Shown here: one piece after another, positions 52,515 through 61,410 of the stretch
How positions within the stretch are numbered: position 1 is the stretch's first letter
Layout of the letters: each line of letters opens with the position of its first letter
DNA from: Pleionea sp. CnH1-48
GTDB taxonomy: Bacteria; Pseudomonadota; Gammaproteobacteria; Enterobacterales; Kangiellaceae
Direction of reading: 5' to 3'
DNA length: 64,000 nucleotides
Assembly (NCBI RefSeq): GCF_024124665.1
Contig: NZ_JAMXSB010000001.1
Span: 496,001 to 560,000 of the forward strand
Translations under genes and position numbers: made by a program
Notes under the pieces: generated by a model
Told to the model about the DNA's origin: nothing
The model's input: the letters and a program-made list of their open reading frames with translations, nothing else
Database searches by the model: none

Positions 52515-53447
52515 TTAAAGCACTCTGCATTGATGTGGAGTGCTCTTTTCTTTTTGAGTAGAGCTCTCTTCCACTTCAACGGTTGCATGACCGATAGCAA
52601 AAGAGCTTTCCAAAATATCTTTAACCCGCTCTCTCGCTTTATGACGGTCTGTACCTGCTTCTACTTCAACTTCCAGAGTAGCCATTGCCCGCTCCTGATT
52701 AATACACCAGGCATGAAGATGATGCACTCGAACAACGCCTTCAACTTCTTGCTCCAGGGTTTTGATAACCTTGTCTCTATCAAATCCTTTGGGCACGGCT
52801 TCTAATAGAATCTGAGCGCTTTCTTTGATTACCATCCAGGCTGAACGCAGGATAATCACAGCGACAAAAACGGATAAGATAGGATCTATCGGAGTCCATC
52901 CCGTATAGATGATGACAATGGATGCAATAATGGCTGCAATCGAACCCAATAAATCCCCAGCAACGTGTAACGCAGCAGCCCTAACATTGAGGTTTTCACC
53001 TTCTCCACGGGTTAACATCCAAAAGGCCAGAATATTCACTACAAATCCAGCGATGGCAATCCATAGCATCACTCCCCCTAACACTTCGACAGGTTGAGTT
53101 AAACGTTCGTAGGCTTCAACACAGATCCATCCAGCAATAACAAACAGCGAGAGCCCATTAACAAAAGCTGCGAGAACAGAGAAGCGCTCAAAACCATAGG
53201 TTCGAATACTATCTGCAGGTCGTCGAGAAAGACGCAGCGCAATCCAGGCTAACACCAAAGCAGCAAAGTCTGTAAGCATGTGCCCGGCATCAGCAATCAG
53301 GGCCAAAGAACCAGAAATAACGCCCCCAACCACTTCTGCGATCATGAAGCTGCCCGTTAACACAGCCGCAGTGGCCAGTTTTTTCTCATTTTTGCTATGG
53401 GCATGCCCATGACATGAGTGATCGTGGGCTCCATGACTGTGAGACAT
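52515..53447 (-). CDS. Cation diffusion facilitator (Zn/Co/Cd exporter)
   Basis: 310 residues. A histidine-rich start (SHSHGAHDHSCHGHAHS) precedes six membrane spans. The metal-binding spans carry ADAGHMLTDF (HxxxD) and ALHVAGDLLGS (HxxxD), the CDF signature. A cytoplasmic C-terminal domain (HLHAWCINQERAMATLEVEV) follows. It exports divalent metal by proton exchange; Zn is most likely from the His-rich head. It converges with the kinase gene, eight bases apart. No metal-regulator gene is next to it. Confidence 0.92.
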   Translation of the reverse strand: MSHSHGAHDHSCHGHAHSKNEKKLATAAVLTGSFMIAEVVGGVISGSLALIADAGHMLTDFAALVLAWIALRLSRRPADSIRTYGFERFSVLAAFVNGLSLFVIAGWICVEAYERLTQPVEVLGGVMLWIAIAGFVVNILAFWMLTRGEGENLNVRAAALHVAGDLLGSIAAIIASIVIIYTGWTPIDPILSVFVAVIILRSAWMVIKESAQILLEAVPKGFDRDKVIKTLEQEVEGVVRVHHLHAWCINQERAMATLEVEVEAGTDRHKARERVKDILESSFAIGHATVEVEESSTQKEKSTPHQCRVL

Positions 53448-53968
53448 GAAATAGAAGTTCCTGATTGAAAAGCGCTTATTCTAGAAAAACTTCCTAGCAA
53501 TAAGCTACTGGGAAACGAGAAGCATTACTATATGAGTATAGTATCTAGAAATTTTGAAGTATGCATAAATTAAAAACCCTGTACGCTAGATAGTATGGGT
53601 GCTTCCAACTAGTTGATAAATAACTTGAGAATAATACTAGTTCTAATAAATGTACTCGAAGAGTTACTTTAGAAGTAAAATGGACGAAATATATCTCCCA
53701 AATAGCTCGAAAAATTTAAAACTCAGAATTTACAAACTCACTTAATTACATGGGTGCTGATTGAAAAGCAATCAAGAAATCTTTTTTTGTTATTGCCACG
53801 AATCAACATATACCTTTCTAGAGATTATGAAAAATCTCTTATTGCAATCATTTATTCAATTAGCCTCCTTACGGTAATGTCTCTCCCGTTTATTGCTGGT
53901 AACTTAATGTTCGAGCATGTGAACAAAAATAACTAATAAAAAAACAATTTTGGGAAGAGAAGGTAATA
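53448..53968. other. A+T-rich intergenic region before the two-gene module
   Basis: The composition becomes visibly A+T rich here and stays so to about 55650. A 60-codon hydrophobic ORF at 53754-53936 has a GTG start without ribosome binding site and is not accepted as a gene. The region presumably contains the promoter of the module. Confidence 0.45.
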
Positions 53969-55036
53969 ATGAAAGTAGATGTTGGCCATATGAATTTTTT
54001 TGATGTTGACCTATGCGGACTATATAAACCAGGGAACGAAACCAACTACGGATGTGACCTAAAGGAAACATTTGACCTAATATCTGATTGGGTGAGTAAT
54101 AGATCTTTCCCTACTACTATACCATGGGACCCTGCAAGCGAGAACAGAAACAAAGCAAAGTGCTATTGCAAAGACATATTTAAGAATAAAGAAACTGGAG
54201 ACTATTTTATAGTTCTTTGGAAGTCGGATACAGATAGCGCAGGCACACTTTGGGGGGCCCCAGAAAACAGTACTACTGGAAGTAACAAAGTTATAAAATA
54301 TACAAGTGGTTTCCAAGGAGAAAAAGTAATATGGGGAAGACCTTGCTACTACTGGATAATTCCAGAATTCAATACAGTTGTTTCTATAAAGTTTGATCAC
54401 TCAGTATGTGACGCGCAACTATTTGAAGACTATATAAAGTCTTGCATAAACAATAGAGTGAAACATAAAAACAGAAAAAAAGAAGTAACTGAAAAAGGTT
54501 TTGTTAGAATTACCCATGAAAAATCTGATGGTTCCCGCCTGATGTATAGGTTCAATATTAGTCTTAAAAGCCTCAACACTTCAAGTTCAGAGCTTCAAGG
54601 ATTAGCCAAAAGTGTCACTCACATTGTAAGAAGAGAAACTATTATTGTTGATAGCAAAGACGAGAAAAATGAATGGATAAAAATGTTCAACAAAGTCATC
54701 CCTTTAGTTCCAACAAAACCAAAAGCAAAAAAAAGAAAGATAGAAATCCAAGCAGAAGCGAAGCCATCAGCCCATCAAATAAAGAAGATAATTGAGGAAA
54801 ATGCAAAAGAAAACAGAAAGAATGGCGAATGGAATAACATAGGCTTCAAAACAGAATCTGGAGTATACTGGGTAGATAAATATCGCCTCAGAGATAATAT
54901 AACAGTACTGAAAAAATCTGACGACATCCTTACCGGAAAACAACTTTGCAAAGAGATCATGAAAGATAGAGAGCGCTACATACGCCCTATTCGCCGTTCG
55001 ATAAAAGAAAGTTCAAAGAAAGAAAATCTTAACTAG
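53969..55036 (+). CDS. Hypothetical protein, first gene of a two-gene A+T-rich module (355 aa)
   Basis: Family not named with certainty; similar proteins occur scattered in proteobacteria as hypothetical proteins. Conserved-looking features are MNFFDVDLCGLYKPG near the start, the block DYFIVLWKSDTDSAGTLWGA, KVIWGRPCYYWIIPEFNTV with KFDHSVCDAQLF, and a basic C-terminal half (residues 240 on). No membrane span. AAGG lies five bases before the ATG. The stop is eight bases from the next gene, a four-span membrane protein, so they form an operon. Such soluble-plus-membrane pairs in A+T-rich islands are often defence systems; the assignment here is inference. Confidence 0.6.
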   Translation: MKVDVGHMNFFDVDLCGLYKPGNETNYGCDLKETFDLISDWVSNRSFPTTIPWDPASENRNKAKCYCKDIFKNKETGDYFIVLWKSDTDSAGTLWGAPENSTTGSNKVIKYTSGFQGEKVIWGRPCYYWIIPEFNTVVSIKFDHSVCDAQLFEDYIKSCINNRVKHKNRKKEVTEKGFVRITHEKSDGSRLMYRFNISLKSLNTSSSELQGLAKSVTHIVRRETIIVDSKDEKNEWIKMFNKVIPLVPTKPKAKKRKIEIQAEAKPSAHQIKKIIEENAKENRKNGEWNNIGFKTESGVYWVDKYRLRDNITVLKKSDDILTGKQLCKEIMKDRERYIRPIRRSIKESSKKENLN

Positions 55037-55044
55037 GAAAAGTA

Positions 55045-55560
55045 ATGATTTTAAGATTACTAGCTTACACACTCTTATTTTCAATTATTGCTATAGCAAA
55101 CTACAAGCTGAGCTATAATTATAGCTACTCAAGTTTAAAAGATTATTTAAGTGCTCTGCTTTCAATTTCCAGCATGGTTTTTACTTTAATGGGTATATGG
55201 ATAGCTTTTTTATACCCTAATGCTCTAGTTAGAATTTCAAATCCTAAGAAAATAGAGCATGTTGACTTCAGTGAGTCACTTGAAGAAACGAAAAGATTAG
55301 AGGGCTTAGTAGGAAGTGTAATAAAATCAGCCCTTGTTGTTTTAGCCATTATGATTATATTTTTCTTAAAGGCTCTCTATCCAATCTTTTCACTTGATCA
55401 AGACACTATCTTAGTATCAAAATCTCTTTTAATATCTCTCATTTCAATACTCAGCCTACTTCAGGTGGAATCTATTCTCTATGTCATATACAGCAATGTG
55501 CTATTTATAAATGATCTTCATCATAGAAGAGAAGAAAGAGAAGCCGATGAAGATATATGA
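55045..55560 (+). CDS. Four-span membrane protein, second gene of the module (171 aa)
   Basis: Four predicted spans (about 5-21, 38-58, 93-112 and 127-152) and a charged tail RREEREADEDI. No family recognised. AGGA precedes the ATG, and the gap to the upstream gene is eight bases, so it is translated from the same message. By architecture it could be the membrane-acting effector of the module with the upstream soluble protein as sensor; this is inference only. Confidence 0.6.
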   Translation: MILRLLAYTLLFSIIAIANYKLSYNYSYSSLKDYLSALLSISSMVFTLMGIWIAFLYPNALVRISNPKKIEHVDFSESLEETKRLEGLVGSVIKSALVVLAIMIIFFLKALYPIFSLDQDTILVSKSLLISLISILSLLQVESILYVIYSNVLFINDLHHRREEREADEDI

Positions 55561-55656
55561 AAGCATAAGAAGCTTCAACTAAGTATTAGAATATGCATTC
55601 CTAGCCTAATTTCTAATTACTTACCACTCACAAGTATCAATACGATTCTAAAACCA

Positions 55657-57939
55657 CTAAAAAACATAACCCAAACGAACAAAAAGCTGACGCCCAGGTT
55701 GCGGCAGTCTAGAATTAAACCACCCTAGACTTCCGCGCCACTCTCTTTCATTAGGACCATACCAACCAATATCATTAAGTAATTCTGGCATAGCATAAGG
55801 GTCGCCGGAGTTGGCATCTCGAATACCAGGATGGTCATAGTCGCGGTCCAGCAAATTAGTGATGCTAAAACTTACGTCTAATCCCTCAGTAATTAGATTT
55901 TTTCTTTTGATGTGAGCATCCAGAAGAAAGTAGGCATCAATCTCTCCTAATGGATTAGTATCTACCGTTTCACGGCTTCCGATATAGCGTCCTCGCAAAT
56001 TAAGTAACCAATGATCATTTAATGTAGAGTGAATCCCTGCAAACATTTTAACATCGGCCAAATCTCCAATAATCCCAGCCCCCAAGAAGTCACCTTGTTG
56101 TAAGTCGAATTTATCTTCTTTTTGCTCAAGTATCAAAGAAGTATAAGTCCAGAATCGTGTTGCTTGCGCCCAGTCAAAATCCCAGTCAGTTTGATAATGA
56201 TAGTCCAATCCGACCACATCCCTCTTGCCACTGTTTCTGGCACCACCCGTAAAGCCAACAATCACATCCCGCATATCCGCATGATAAAGACTGACCAGGT
56301 GGTGCGACTGCTCGCTCGTCTTGGTCACGCTGAACTCTGTCGTTTTCGCTTGTTCTGGTTTTAAATCCGGTGAACTGCCTGAGCCAGTCCAGGCACCATA
56401 AAGATTACGAGGAACAGGCTCTTGGTAAGCCTCACCATAAATGAGCTTAAAGGACCATTCATCTATGTTGTAAATATAAGCTCCTCGAAAAGTAAGCTCA
56501 CTGCCATACACAGAATTGTCATCGCATCGAAGGCCAAAGCTAAATTGTTGTTCATCATCAAAACGATATGAAACTTGACCATAGACACCTCTATCTACCC
56601 AAGTTATTCGATTATCTGGGACAACGCTACTTTGTGGAGGCTGAGGCCAGTAGTCAGCATGATATGGGACAAAAAGCTCAGGACTTAACGGGCCACTGGT
56701 TGGCAAGTCGTAAGCCCTTTGCAAATCTTTGACTTCAACTTTGTAACCAAATACCGCAGATAAGTACTCATTATTTTGATAATCAAAATTTTGAAATAAA
56801 GACCAAGACCAATTACGAGTCTGCCAATAGAAAAAATGTAGAAAACGCGCCGTTTCTTGAGGCGCAAGTGTGATGCCCCCTATATCTAGATAGTCAGTAT
56901 CGCTAGGATTCATTCGATTAAAACCTTCCAGATCATAAGAATCATTTTTGATACCATCATAACGATAACGCAACAAGACTTTACTGTTCAGCTTGGGATT
57001 AATATCAAACTGATGTTTCACATAGGCATCATATTGTATTCTGGGCCAGGTGGAGTTGGCAGGGATCCTATCTGCAGGATAAATGGTCCCATATCCGGTA
57101 TCTAATAAAAAGTAGCTCGCCGCAAACTCGGTGTTTTTATATATCAGTCGAGCATCTATGCCAACCATGTCTTCTGGCGATGAAAACACACCCGGATTAA
57201 TTGCATTGGAACTTAACGCTCCTCCCCATAGCCTTTCATTTTGATAAATAGAATCCTGCAACCAATAGAAGCGATTATTTTCTACTGCATCATTATAATT
57301 TCCTTGCGAGCGTCTAAATGAAATAATAGTTTCTAACTCACCTTTTTTGCGTGACGCTCGACCATCAAAAACCTTAAAGGCACTGTCGCTGATGGACCAT
57401 TGAGTATCAACCAGCCATCCTTCGTTCTGTTGAGCCTTTTTAGTAATAACATTCACAACCCCCATCAATGCATTAGCACCATAGACAGAAGACGTCGGAC
57501 CATAAATCACCTCAACCCGCTCTACATTACTCAATGGGTAAGAGGTAACTGTGCTAGTAATATTAAAGTACAGTGAATTTTGCTGAACGCCATCGATCAG
57601 CAATAAAAAAGGCGAGCCTATCGTATTTCTAAACCCTCTCATATAATTCTTGTAATAAGTATCTCCATAGGGACGAACAACATCCATACCAGGCAGGTCA
57701 TCAAAGATTTCGGACAAGTTTTGATACCCACGAGAAGAGAATACTTCTTTTGTCAGAACAATAACCGTGGCTGGCGCATCTTGGAGCTTCTCTTCTTTTT
57801 TTGAAGCAGAAACTATCGTTACTTGCATGAGGTCACGCAAGTCGAGATCAAATAAGTCTCCTTCATCGGCCCATCCATAGGAAGAAGCGACCGCCAACGC
57901 CAATAACCTATTGAGATTCTTATTGTTAAATACTGTCAC
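55657..57939 (-). CDS. TonB-dependent outer-membrane receptor
   Basis: 760 residues. A signal peptide (cleavage near residue 24) precedes a TonB-box-like stretch (MQVTIVSASKKEEKLQDAPATVIVLT), then the plug domain (SEIFDDLPGMDVVRPYGD, RGFRNTIGSPFLLLIDGVQQN, VERVEVIYGPTSSVYGANALMGVVNVIT) and a barrel ending in LFVRLGYVF. The C-terminal aromatic residue is correct for outer-membrane insertion. The ligand (siderophore, vitamin or sugar) cannot be told. The start GTG 57939 has no clear ribosome binding site. A hairpin terminator of the neighbouring NHL gene lies upstream, so this gene has its own promoter. Confidence 0.88.
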   Translation of the reverse strand: MTVFNNKNLNRLLALAVASSYGWADEGDLFDLDLRDLMQVTIVSASKKEEKLQDAPATVIVLTKEVFSSRGYQNLSEIFDDLPGMDVVRPYGDTYYKNYMRGFRNTIGSPFLLLIDGVQQNSLYFNITSTVTSYPLSNVERVEVIYGPTSSVYGANALMGVVNVITKKAQQNEGWLVDTQWSISDSAFKVFDGRASRKKGELETIISFRRSQGNYNDAVENNRFYWLQDSIYQNERLWGGALSSNAINPGVFSSPEDMVGIDARLIYKNTEFAASYFLLDTGYGTIYPADRIPANSTWPRIQYDAYVKHQFDINPKLNSKVLLRYRYDGIKNDSYDLEGFNRMNPSDTDYLDIGGITLAPQETARFLHFFYWQTRNWSWSLFQNFDYQNNEYLSAVFGYKVEVKDLQRAYDLPTSGPLSPELFVPYHADYWPQPPQSSVVPDNRITWVDRGVYGQVSYRFDDEQQFSFGLRCDDNSVYGSELTFRGAYIYNIDEWSFKLIYGEAYQEPVPRNLYGAWTGSGSSPDLKPEQAKTTEFSVTKTSEQSHHLVSLYHADMRDVIVGFTGGARNSGKRDVVGLDYHYQTDWDFDWAQATRFWTYTSLILEQKEDKFDLQQGDFLGAGIIGDLADVKMFAGIHSTLNDHWLLNLRGRYIGSRETVDTNPLGEIDAYFLLDAHIKRKNLITEGLDVSFSITNLLDRDYDHPGIRDANSGDPYAMPELLNDIGWYGPNEREWRGSLGWFNSRLPQPGRQLFVRLGYVF

Positions 57940-58037
57940 AGAGGGAGTAATTTTTGTTAGATATCAACAAGTATAGGCTACAGAAAAAAGCTGTGCGAGA
58001 AATGCGGTGTCACGAATAGCAACCTTACTCATTTTAA

Positions 58038-58074
58038 TTAAAAAGCCCTCAGGAAAGGGGATAACCTGAGGGCT
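58038..58074 (-). terminator. Terminator of the NHL-type gene
   Basis: AGCCCTCAGG (58044-58053) pairs with CCTGAGGGCT (58065-58074), ten pairs, with a T-rich run after it on the minus strand. It lies 18 bases after the stop of 58092-58940. Confidence 0.82.
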
Positions 58075-58091
58075 CTACTACTCCGTAAATA

Positions 58092-58940
58092 TTACAGAGA
58101 ATAACGCTTCTTTGCTTTAACTTTTAATAACGATGCTCTCTGAACAAATGCATCCGCTATCAACAACTTCCCGGTTGTTTTGTCAAAGGTAAGTCCATTA
58201 GGAAAATATCCCTCATCGGTATTTTTTCGGGTTCTCACTTTGCCATTCGGCTTAATCAAATACACTTTATGGCTAGCTATACCCGTGGCATATAAAAAAC
58301 CATCAGCAAAAGTGAGATGTCCAATGGCATACCCTACATCGGATTCAATCTGAGTTAGTACTTCTTGTTCACCCGACTGACTAATTTTTAACACTTTTCC
58401 ATTGTGAAGATTTGCCGTGTACACATTATCCTCATCATCAATAGCAATACCCACAGGAGCCAGTAGATCACCACCTTGTGCAAACACGCTTAAAGTACCG
58501 TCTGGAGTGATTTTTAGGATAGTATCGCCATCACCGCTCCCGTTGCCATAATGAGAGACATATAAATTTCCCTGACTGTCGGATGCAATACCAGAAGGAC
58601 CATCCAGAGTCTGCACAAAATCGGAGACTTCTCCTGTTGTCGATATTTTACTGACCACTTTGCTATTAAAATTAGTGACGTATAGATTGCCTTCTGAATC
58701 ATTCGTAATATCAACAGGTCCATTCAGGCCAACGGCATAGTCAGAAGTCGCCCCCTCTGGTGTAATATAATAAACCTTTGAACCACTGTACCCACCAGCA
58801 GCAAAGACAGCTCCATTCTCACTTGCATGCAAACCGTCAAATAACAAATATGACAGTGGCAACTCCTTTTTGTTAGCAGCAAATAAGGCTACCGATCCCA
58901 TTGCTAAGCAGACTATTAAAACGCGGACTAGATTTTTCAT
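58092..58940 (-). CDS. Exported NHL/SMP-30-like beta-propeller protein
   Basis: 282 residues. A signal peptide (1-22, LIVCLAMGSVALFAAN) starts the protein. The body has repeating blades of the type NGPVDITNDSEGNLYVTNF, DGPSGIASDSQGNLYVSHYG, LAPVGIAIDDEDNVYTANL and FPNGLTFDKTTGKLLIADA, about six in number. These propellers bind ligands or act as lactonases; catalytic residues were not checked. ATG 58940 has GAGGA eight bases upstream. Next to the TonB receptor but with its own terminator. Confidence 0.82.
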   Translation of the reverse strand: MKNLVRVLIVCLAMGSVALFAANKKELPLSYLLFDGLHASENGAVFAAGGYSGSKVYYITPEGATSDYAVGLNGPVDITNDSEGNLYVTNFNSKVVSKISTTGEVSDFVQTLDGPSGIASDSQGNLYVSHYGNGSGDGDTILKITPDGTLSVFAQGGDLLAPVGIAIDDEDNVYTANLHNGKVLKISQSGEQEVLTQIESDVGYAIGHLTFADGFLYATGIASHKVYLIKPNGKVRTRKNTDEGYFPNGLTFDKTTGKLLIADAFVQRASLLKVKAKKRYSL

Positions 58941-58974
58941 TATTAGATTCCTCATCCATTATGGTTGTTGTGCA

Positions 58975-59106
58975 ATGAGTGAAGAGTTAATGAAAACCAT
59001 TAAGGCATTCAATAGCGATGTGACGAAACATGGACCTTATGTGATGAAAACTACCGCTAAGAGTGACGAAATAGAAGCCTCTGCCTACGAGTGTTTAGAG
59101 GCATAA
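58975..59106 (+). CDS. Possible small protein (43 aa)
   Basis: MSEELMKTIKAFNSDVTKH to AYECLEA, with AATG in the leader but no clear Shine-Dalgarno. Charged, no span. It lies in the short gap between the divergent NHL gene and the LytS-type kinase and may be chance. Confidence 0.25.
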   Translation: MSEELMKTIKAFNSDVTKHGPYVMKTTAKSDEIEASAYECLEA

Positions 59107-59249
59107 AAAGATTCACTAGATGCTTGAAACTATTGATGTTTTACTGCCATACTCTAGGTCTATAGACCATTCGCTGTAGGTCTCTGCTGTGGCTATCGTT
59201 AAGAAGCAACAGGCCAGAATAACCGTAGTGCCTTGTTGGACATATTACT

Positions 59250-60344
59250 TTGAAACATCTAATTAATCGCTGGCTGCTGCCCTTCTTGATTTGGGCCTTT
59301 ATTGCGTTCATACACTTTATTACTCGCTACTTGGATACTCTTAAGTATCGAGGAGAACAAACACTCAACTTTAGTGAGTTCATTTTTTATCTATCGGTGT
59401 ATTCAAGCTGGGCATTGTTTAATATTGCTCTCTATTCAGCGTTATCTAAAATAGCTCCCTACAAAAGCATTCGTTATTTTGTCTATATGTTTTTTGTCGG
59501 CTTACTGATTTGGCTTCCTGCATTCTTTGTTTTAGATGCCTACCTGGGAATCTTTTTCTTTGATATGGAGTTTCGCTCTATTACAGCAGTCTTCAATATC
59601 CTTTCTGGCCAGATCATATTCTTTTATGCCATTCTTTATGCTGTAACCTTTGGTGTCAGTACTGCAATTGTCTACTACCAATACTCCCAACAAGTACTAC
59701 TGGCAACACTGGAGCTGGAAAAGAAACATTCAGAGTCGGAATTGCGCCTTACGCATTTACAAATGAAGGCCCTGCAATCTCAACTTAGCCCACATTTTTT
59801 ATTCAACTGTTTAGGCTCGATCAGCGCACTTGCTCGACAAGATGATAAAGAAAGCGTCATTACCGCGGTTGCTCGGCTAGGGGATTTGTTGAGGTTTACA
59901 ATTAAAGCTAGCCAAGAAGAATTTATTCTACTCGCTGACGAATTAGAGTTTGTGAACAACTATATAGCTTTGCAAAAACTTCGGTTTTCAGAGCGTTTTA
60001 ATTTTAGCATCACCCAACACAAAAAAGACTTGAATCTGCTCTGCCCTCCTTTTGTTTTACAACCACTAGTAGAAAACGCTTTTATCCACAGCGTGGCAGA
60101 GGCTAAGCAAGGTGACTTAATCAATATTAAGTTAACAATAGATAACAAAGACAATGCCTTGATATTTCATATAAGCAACACGCTTATTAATCGCAATCAT
60201 CCTTCCAATGGCTTAGGAACTTCACTAACTAACTTAAAAGAACGACTCGATAATTTGTATGGTTCCAGCTATTCAATAACCCATGGACAAGTCAATGATT
60301 GTTATGTGTCTAACATTTCTATTCCGGTAATTGATGATGAATAA
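59250..60344 (+). CDS. Sensor histidine kinase, LytS/YehU type
   Basis: 364 residues. Four membrane spans fill the first 145 residues. The His kinase domain of the LytS type follows with QSQLSPHFLFNCLGSISALAR (His182) and an ATPase region with LQPLVENAFIHS and GLGTSLTNLKERL. It phosphorylates the response regulator encoded immediately downstream, which overlaps its 3' end by 14 bases. The start is TTG 59250, with no stronger alternative in view. The input signal is unknown. Confidence 0.87.
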   Translation: MKHLINRWLLPFLIWAFIAFIHFITRYLDTLKYRGEQTLNFSEFIFYLSVYSSWALFNIALYSALSKIAPYKSIRYFVYMFFVGLLIWLPAFFVLDAYLGIFFFDMEFRSITAVFNILSGQIIFFYAILYAVTFGVSTAIVYYQYSQQVLLATLELEKKHSESELRLTHLQMKALQSQLSPHFLFNCLGSISALARQDDKESVITAVARLGDLLRFTIKASQEEFILLADELEFVNNYIALQKLRFSERFNFSITQHKKDLNLLCPPFVLQPLVENAFIHSVAEAKQGDLINIKLTIDNKDNALIFHISNTLINRNHPSNGLGTSLTNLKERLDNLYGSSYSITHGQVNDCYVSNISIPVIDDE

Positions 60345-61095
60345 AATTCAATGCGTTATCGTTGATGACGAACCACTGGCGAGGCTCAATGTACGAGAGT
60401 CATTGAGTCGCTTTGAGCACTGGAATATTGTCGCCGAGTTTGAAAGCGGAGAAGGCGTTGAGGAAATCATTAAAACCAACCATATTGATGTGATATTCCT
60501 GGATATTCAAATGCCCGGACAAGATGGCCTCTCGCTGGCCAAGCGACTATTCAATATGGAATCCAGACCTCTTATTGTTTTTATAACCGCTTTTGATAAC
60601 TACGCATTACAAGCATTTGAGCTCTATGCCATTGACTACTTGTTAAAGCCTTTTGATAACGAGCGCTTTAAAAACTCGATTGAAAGAGCTGAGAAACAAG
60701 TCGCTAATGCTAAAACCTCTGAGCAGCTTCACAATCAACAACAGCAGTACTTTGATAAGTCGATCAGTCTTGATAGATTAGTCATTCGTTCTACAGGCTC
60801 TATAAGAATTATCCAGGTTGCGGATATTTTATGGTTAGCATCAGAAGGTAACTATGTGCAAGTCCATCATTCAGAAGGTTGTCACCTGCACAGAGTGAGC
60901 TTGTCTTTTATGGAAAAACATTTAGGGTCTGATGTTTTTTATCGAGTACACAGAAAAGCGATAGTCAGGCTCTCTGAGGTCAGAGAATTAAAAACTTTGG
61001 CCGATGGGAAGTATCAGCTCATCCTTTCTAATGGCGATCATGTTAATGTTAGCAAGTCTTATAAAGATGGACTGTTGGATAAGTTAGGAGCCTAG
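60331..61095 (+). CDS. LytTR-family response regulator
   Basis: 254 residues (one fewer if the second ATG is used). The receiver domain has VIVDDEPLA, phospho-acceptor Asp57 in IFLDIQMPG, a Thr in FITAFD and Lys in YLLKPF. A LytTR DNA-binding domain follows (RLVIRSTGSIRIIQVADILWLASEGNYVQVHH, FYRVHRKAIVRLSEV). Regulates genes through LytTR-type direct repeats; none were identified. Its 5' end overlaps the kinase gene, so the two are translationally coupled. The next gene downstream is the secreted lectin protein. Confidence 0.9.
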   Translation: MMMNKIQCVIVDDEPLARLNVRESLSRFEHWNIVAEFESGEGVEEIIKTNHIDVIFLDIQMPGQDGLSLAKRLFNMESRPLIVFITAFDNYALQAFELYAIDYLLKPFDNERFKNSIERAEKQVANAKTSEQLHNQQQQYFDKSISLDRLVIRSTGSIRIIQVADILWLASEGNYVQVHHSEGCHLHRVSLSFMEKHLGSDVFYRVHRKAIVRLSEVRELKTLADGKYQLILSNGDHVNVSKSYKDGLLDKLGA

Positions 61096-61365
61096 TGTTT
61101 AGTCCCTTAATATTTAGTCAAACCACTCAAAGCACTTCAGTTAATCAGCCAACATAAACTTTATGCACTCTATAGAGTTAACAGTATTAGAGCAGCAAAC
61201 AATCTCATAACGAGACCAAGCAATACATATTCAGGTAATATTTCACATATCTAAATAATCGCTGTTACGGATCACACCGCTTCACTATACTACCCCTTCA
61301 GAGATAACTTGTTATTAAGCAGTAAGACACCTATTCAATGAAACAACATGGAAGTTGTTGCATAC

Positions 61366-61405
61366 GCTCCTGTGTTGTTTTAAAAAACTAATGACACACA
61401 GGAGC
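61366..61405 (+). promoter_or_regulatory. Hairpin masking the ribosome binding site of the lectin-toxin gene
   Basis: GCTCCTGTGT at 61366-61375 pairs perfectly with ACACAGGAGC at 61396-61405 across a 20-base loop. The 3' arm contains the only Shine-Dalgarno sequence (AGGAG, 61400-61404) six bases before the ATG at 61411. The structure should block ribosome binding unless melted or disrupted. A second small stem (AACAAC at 61342-61347 with GTTGTT at 61354-61359) lies upstream. Confidence 0.6.
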
Positions 61406-61410
61406 CTTCT

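Noticed and set aside
53754-53936. 60-codon hydrophobic ORF
   Set aside because: GTG start without ribosome binding site in A+T-rich sequence, where such ORFs arise by chance; not supported enough to call.
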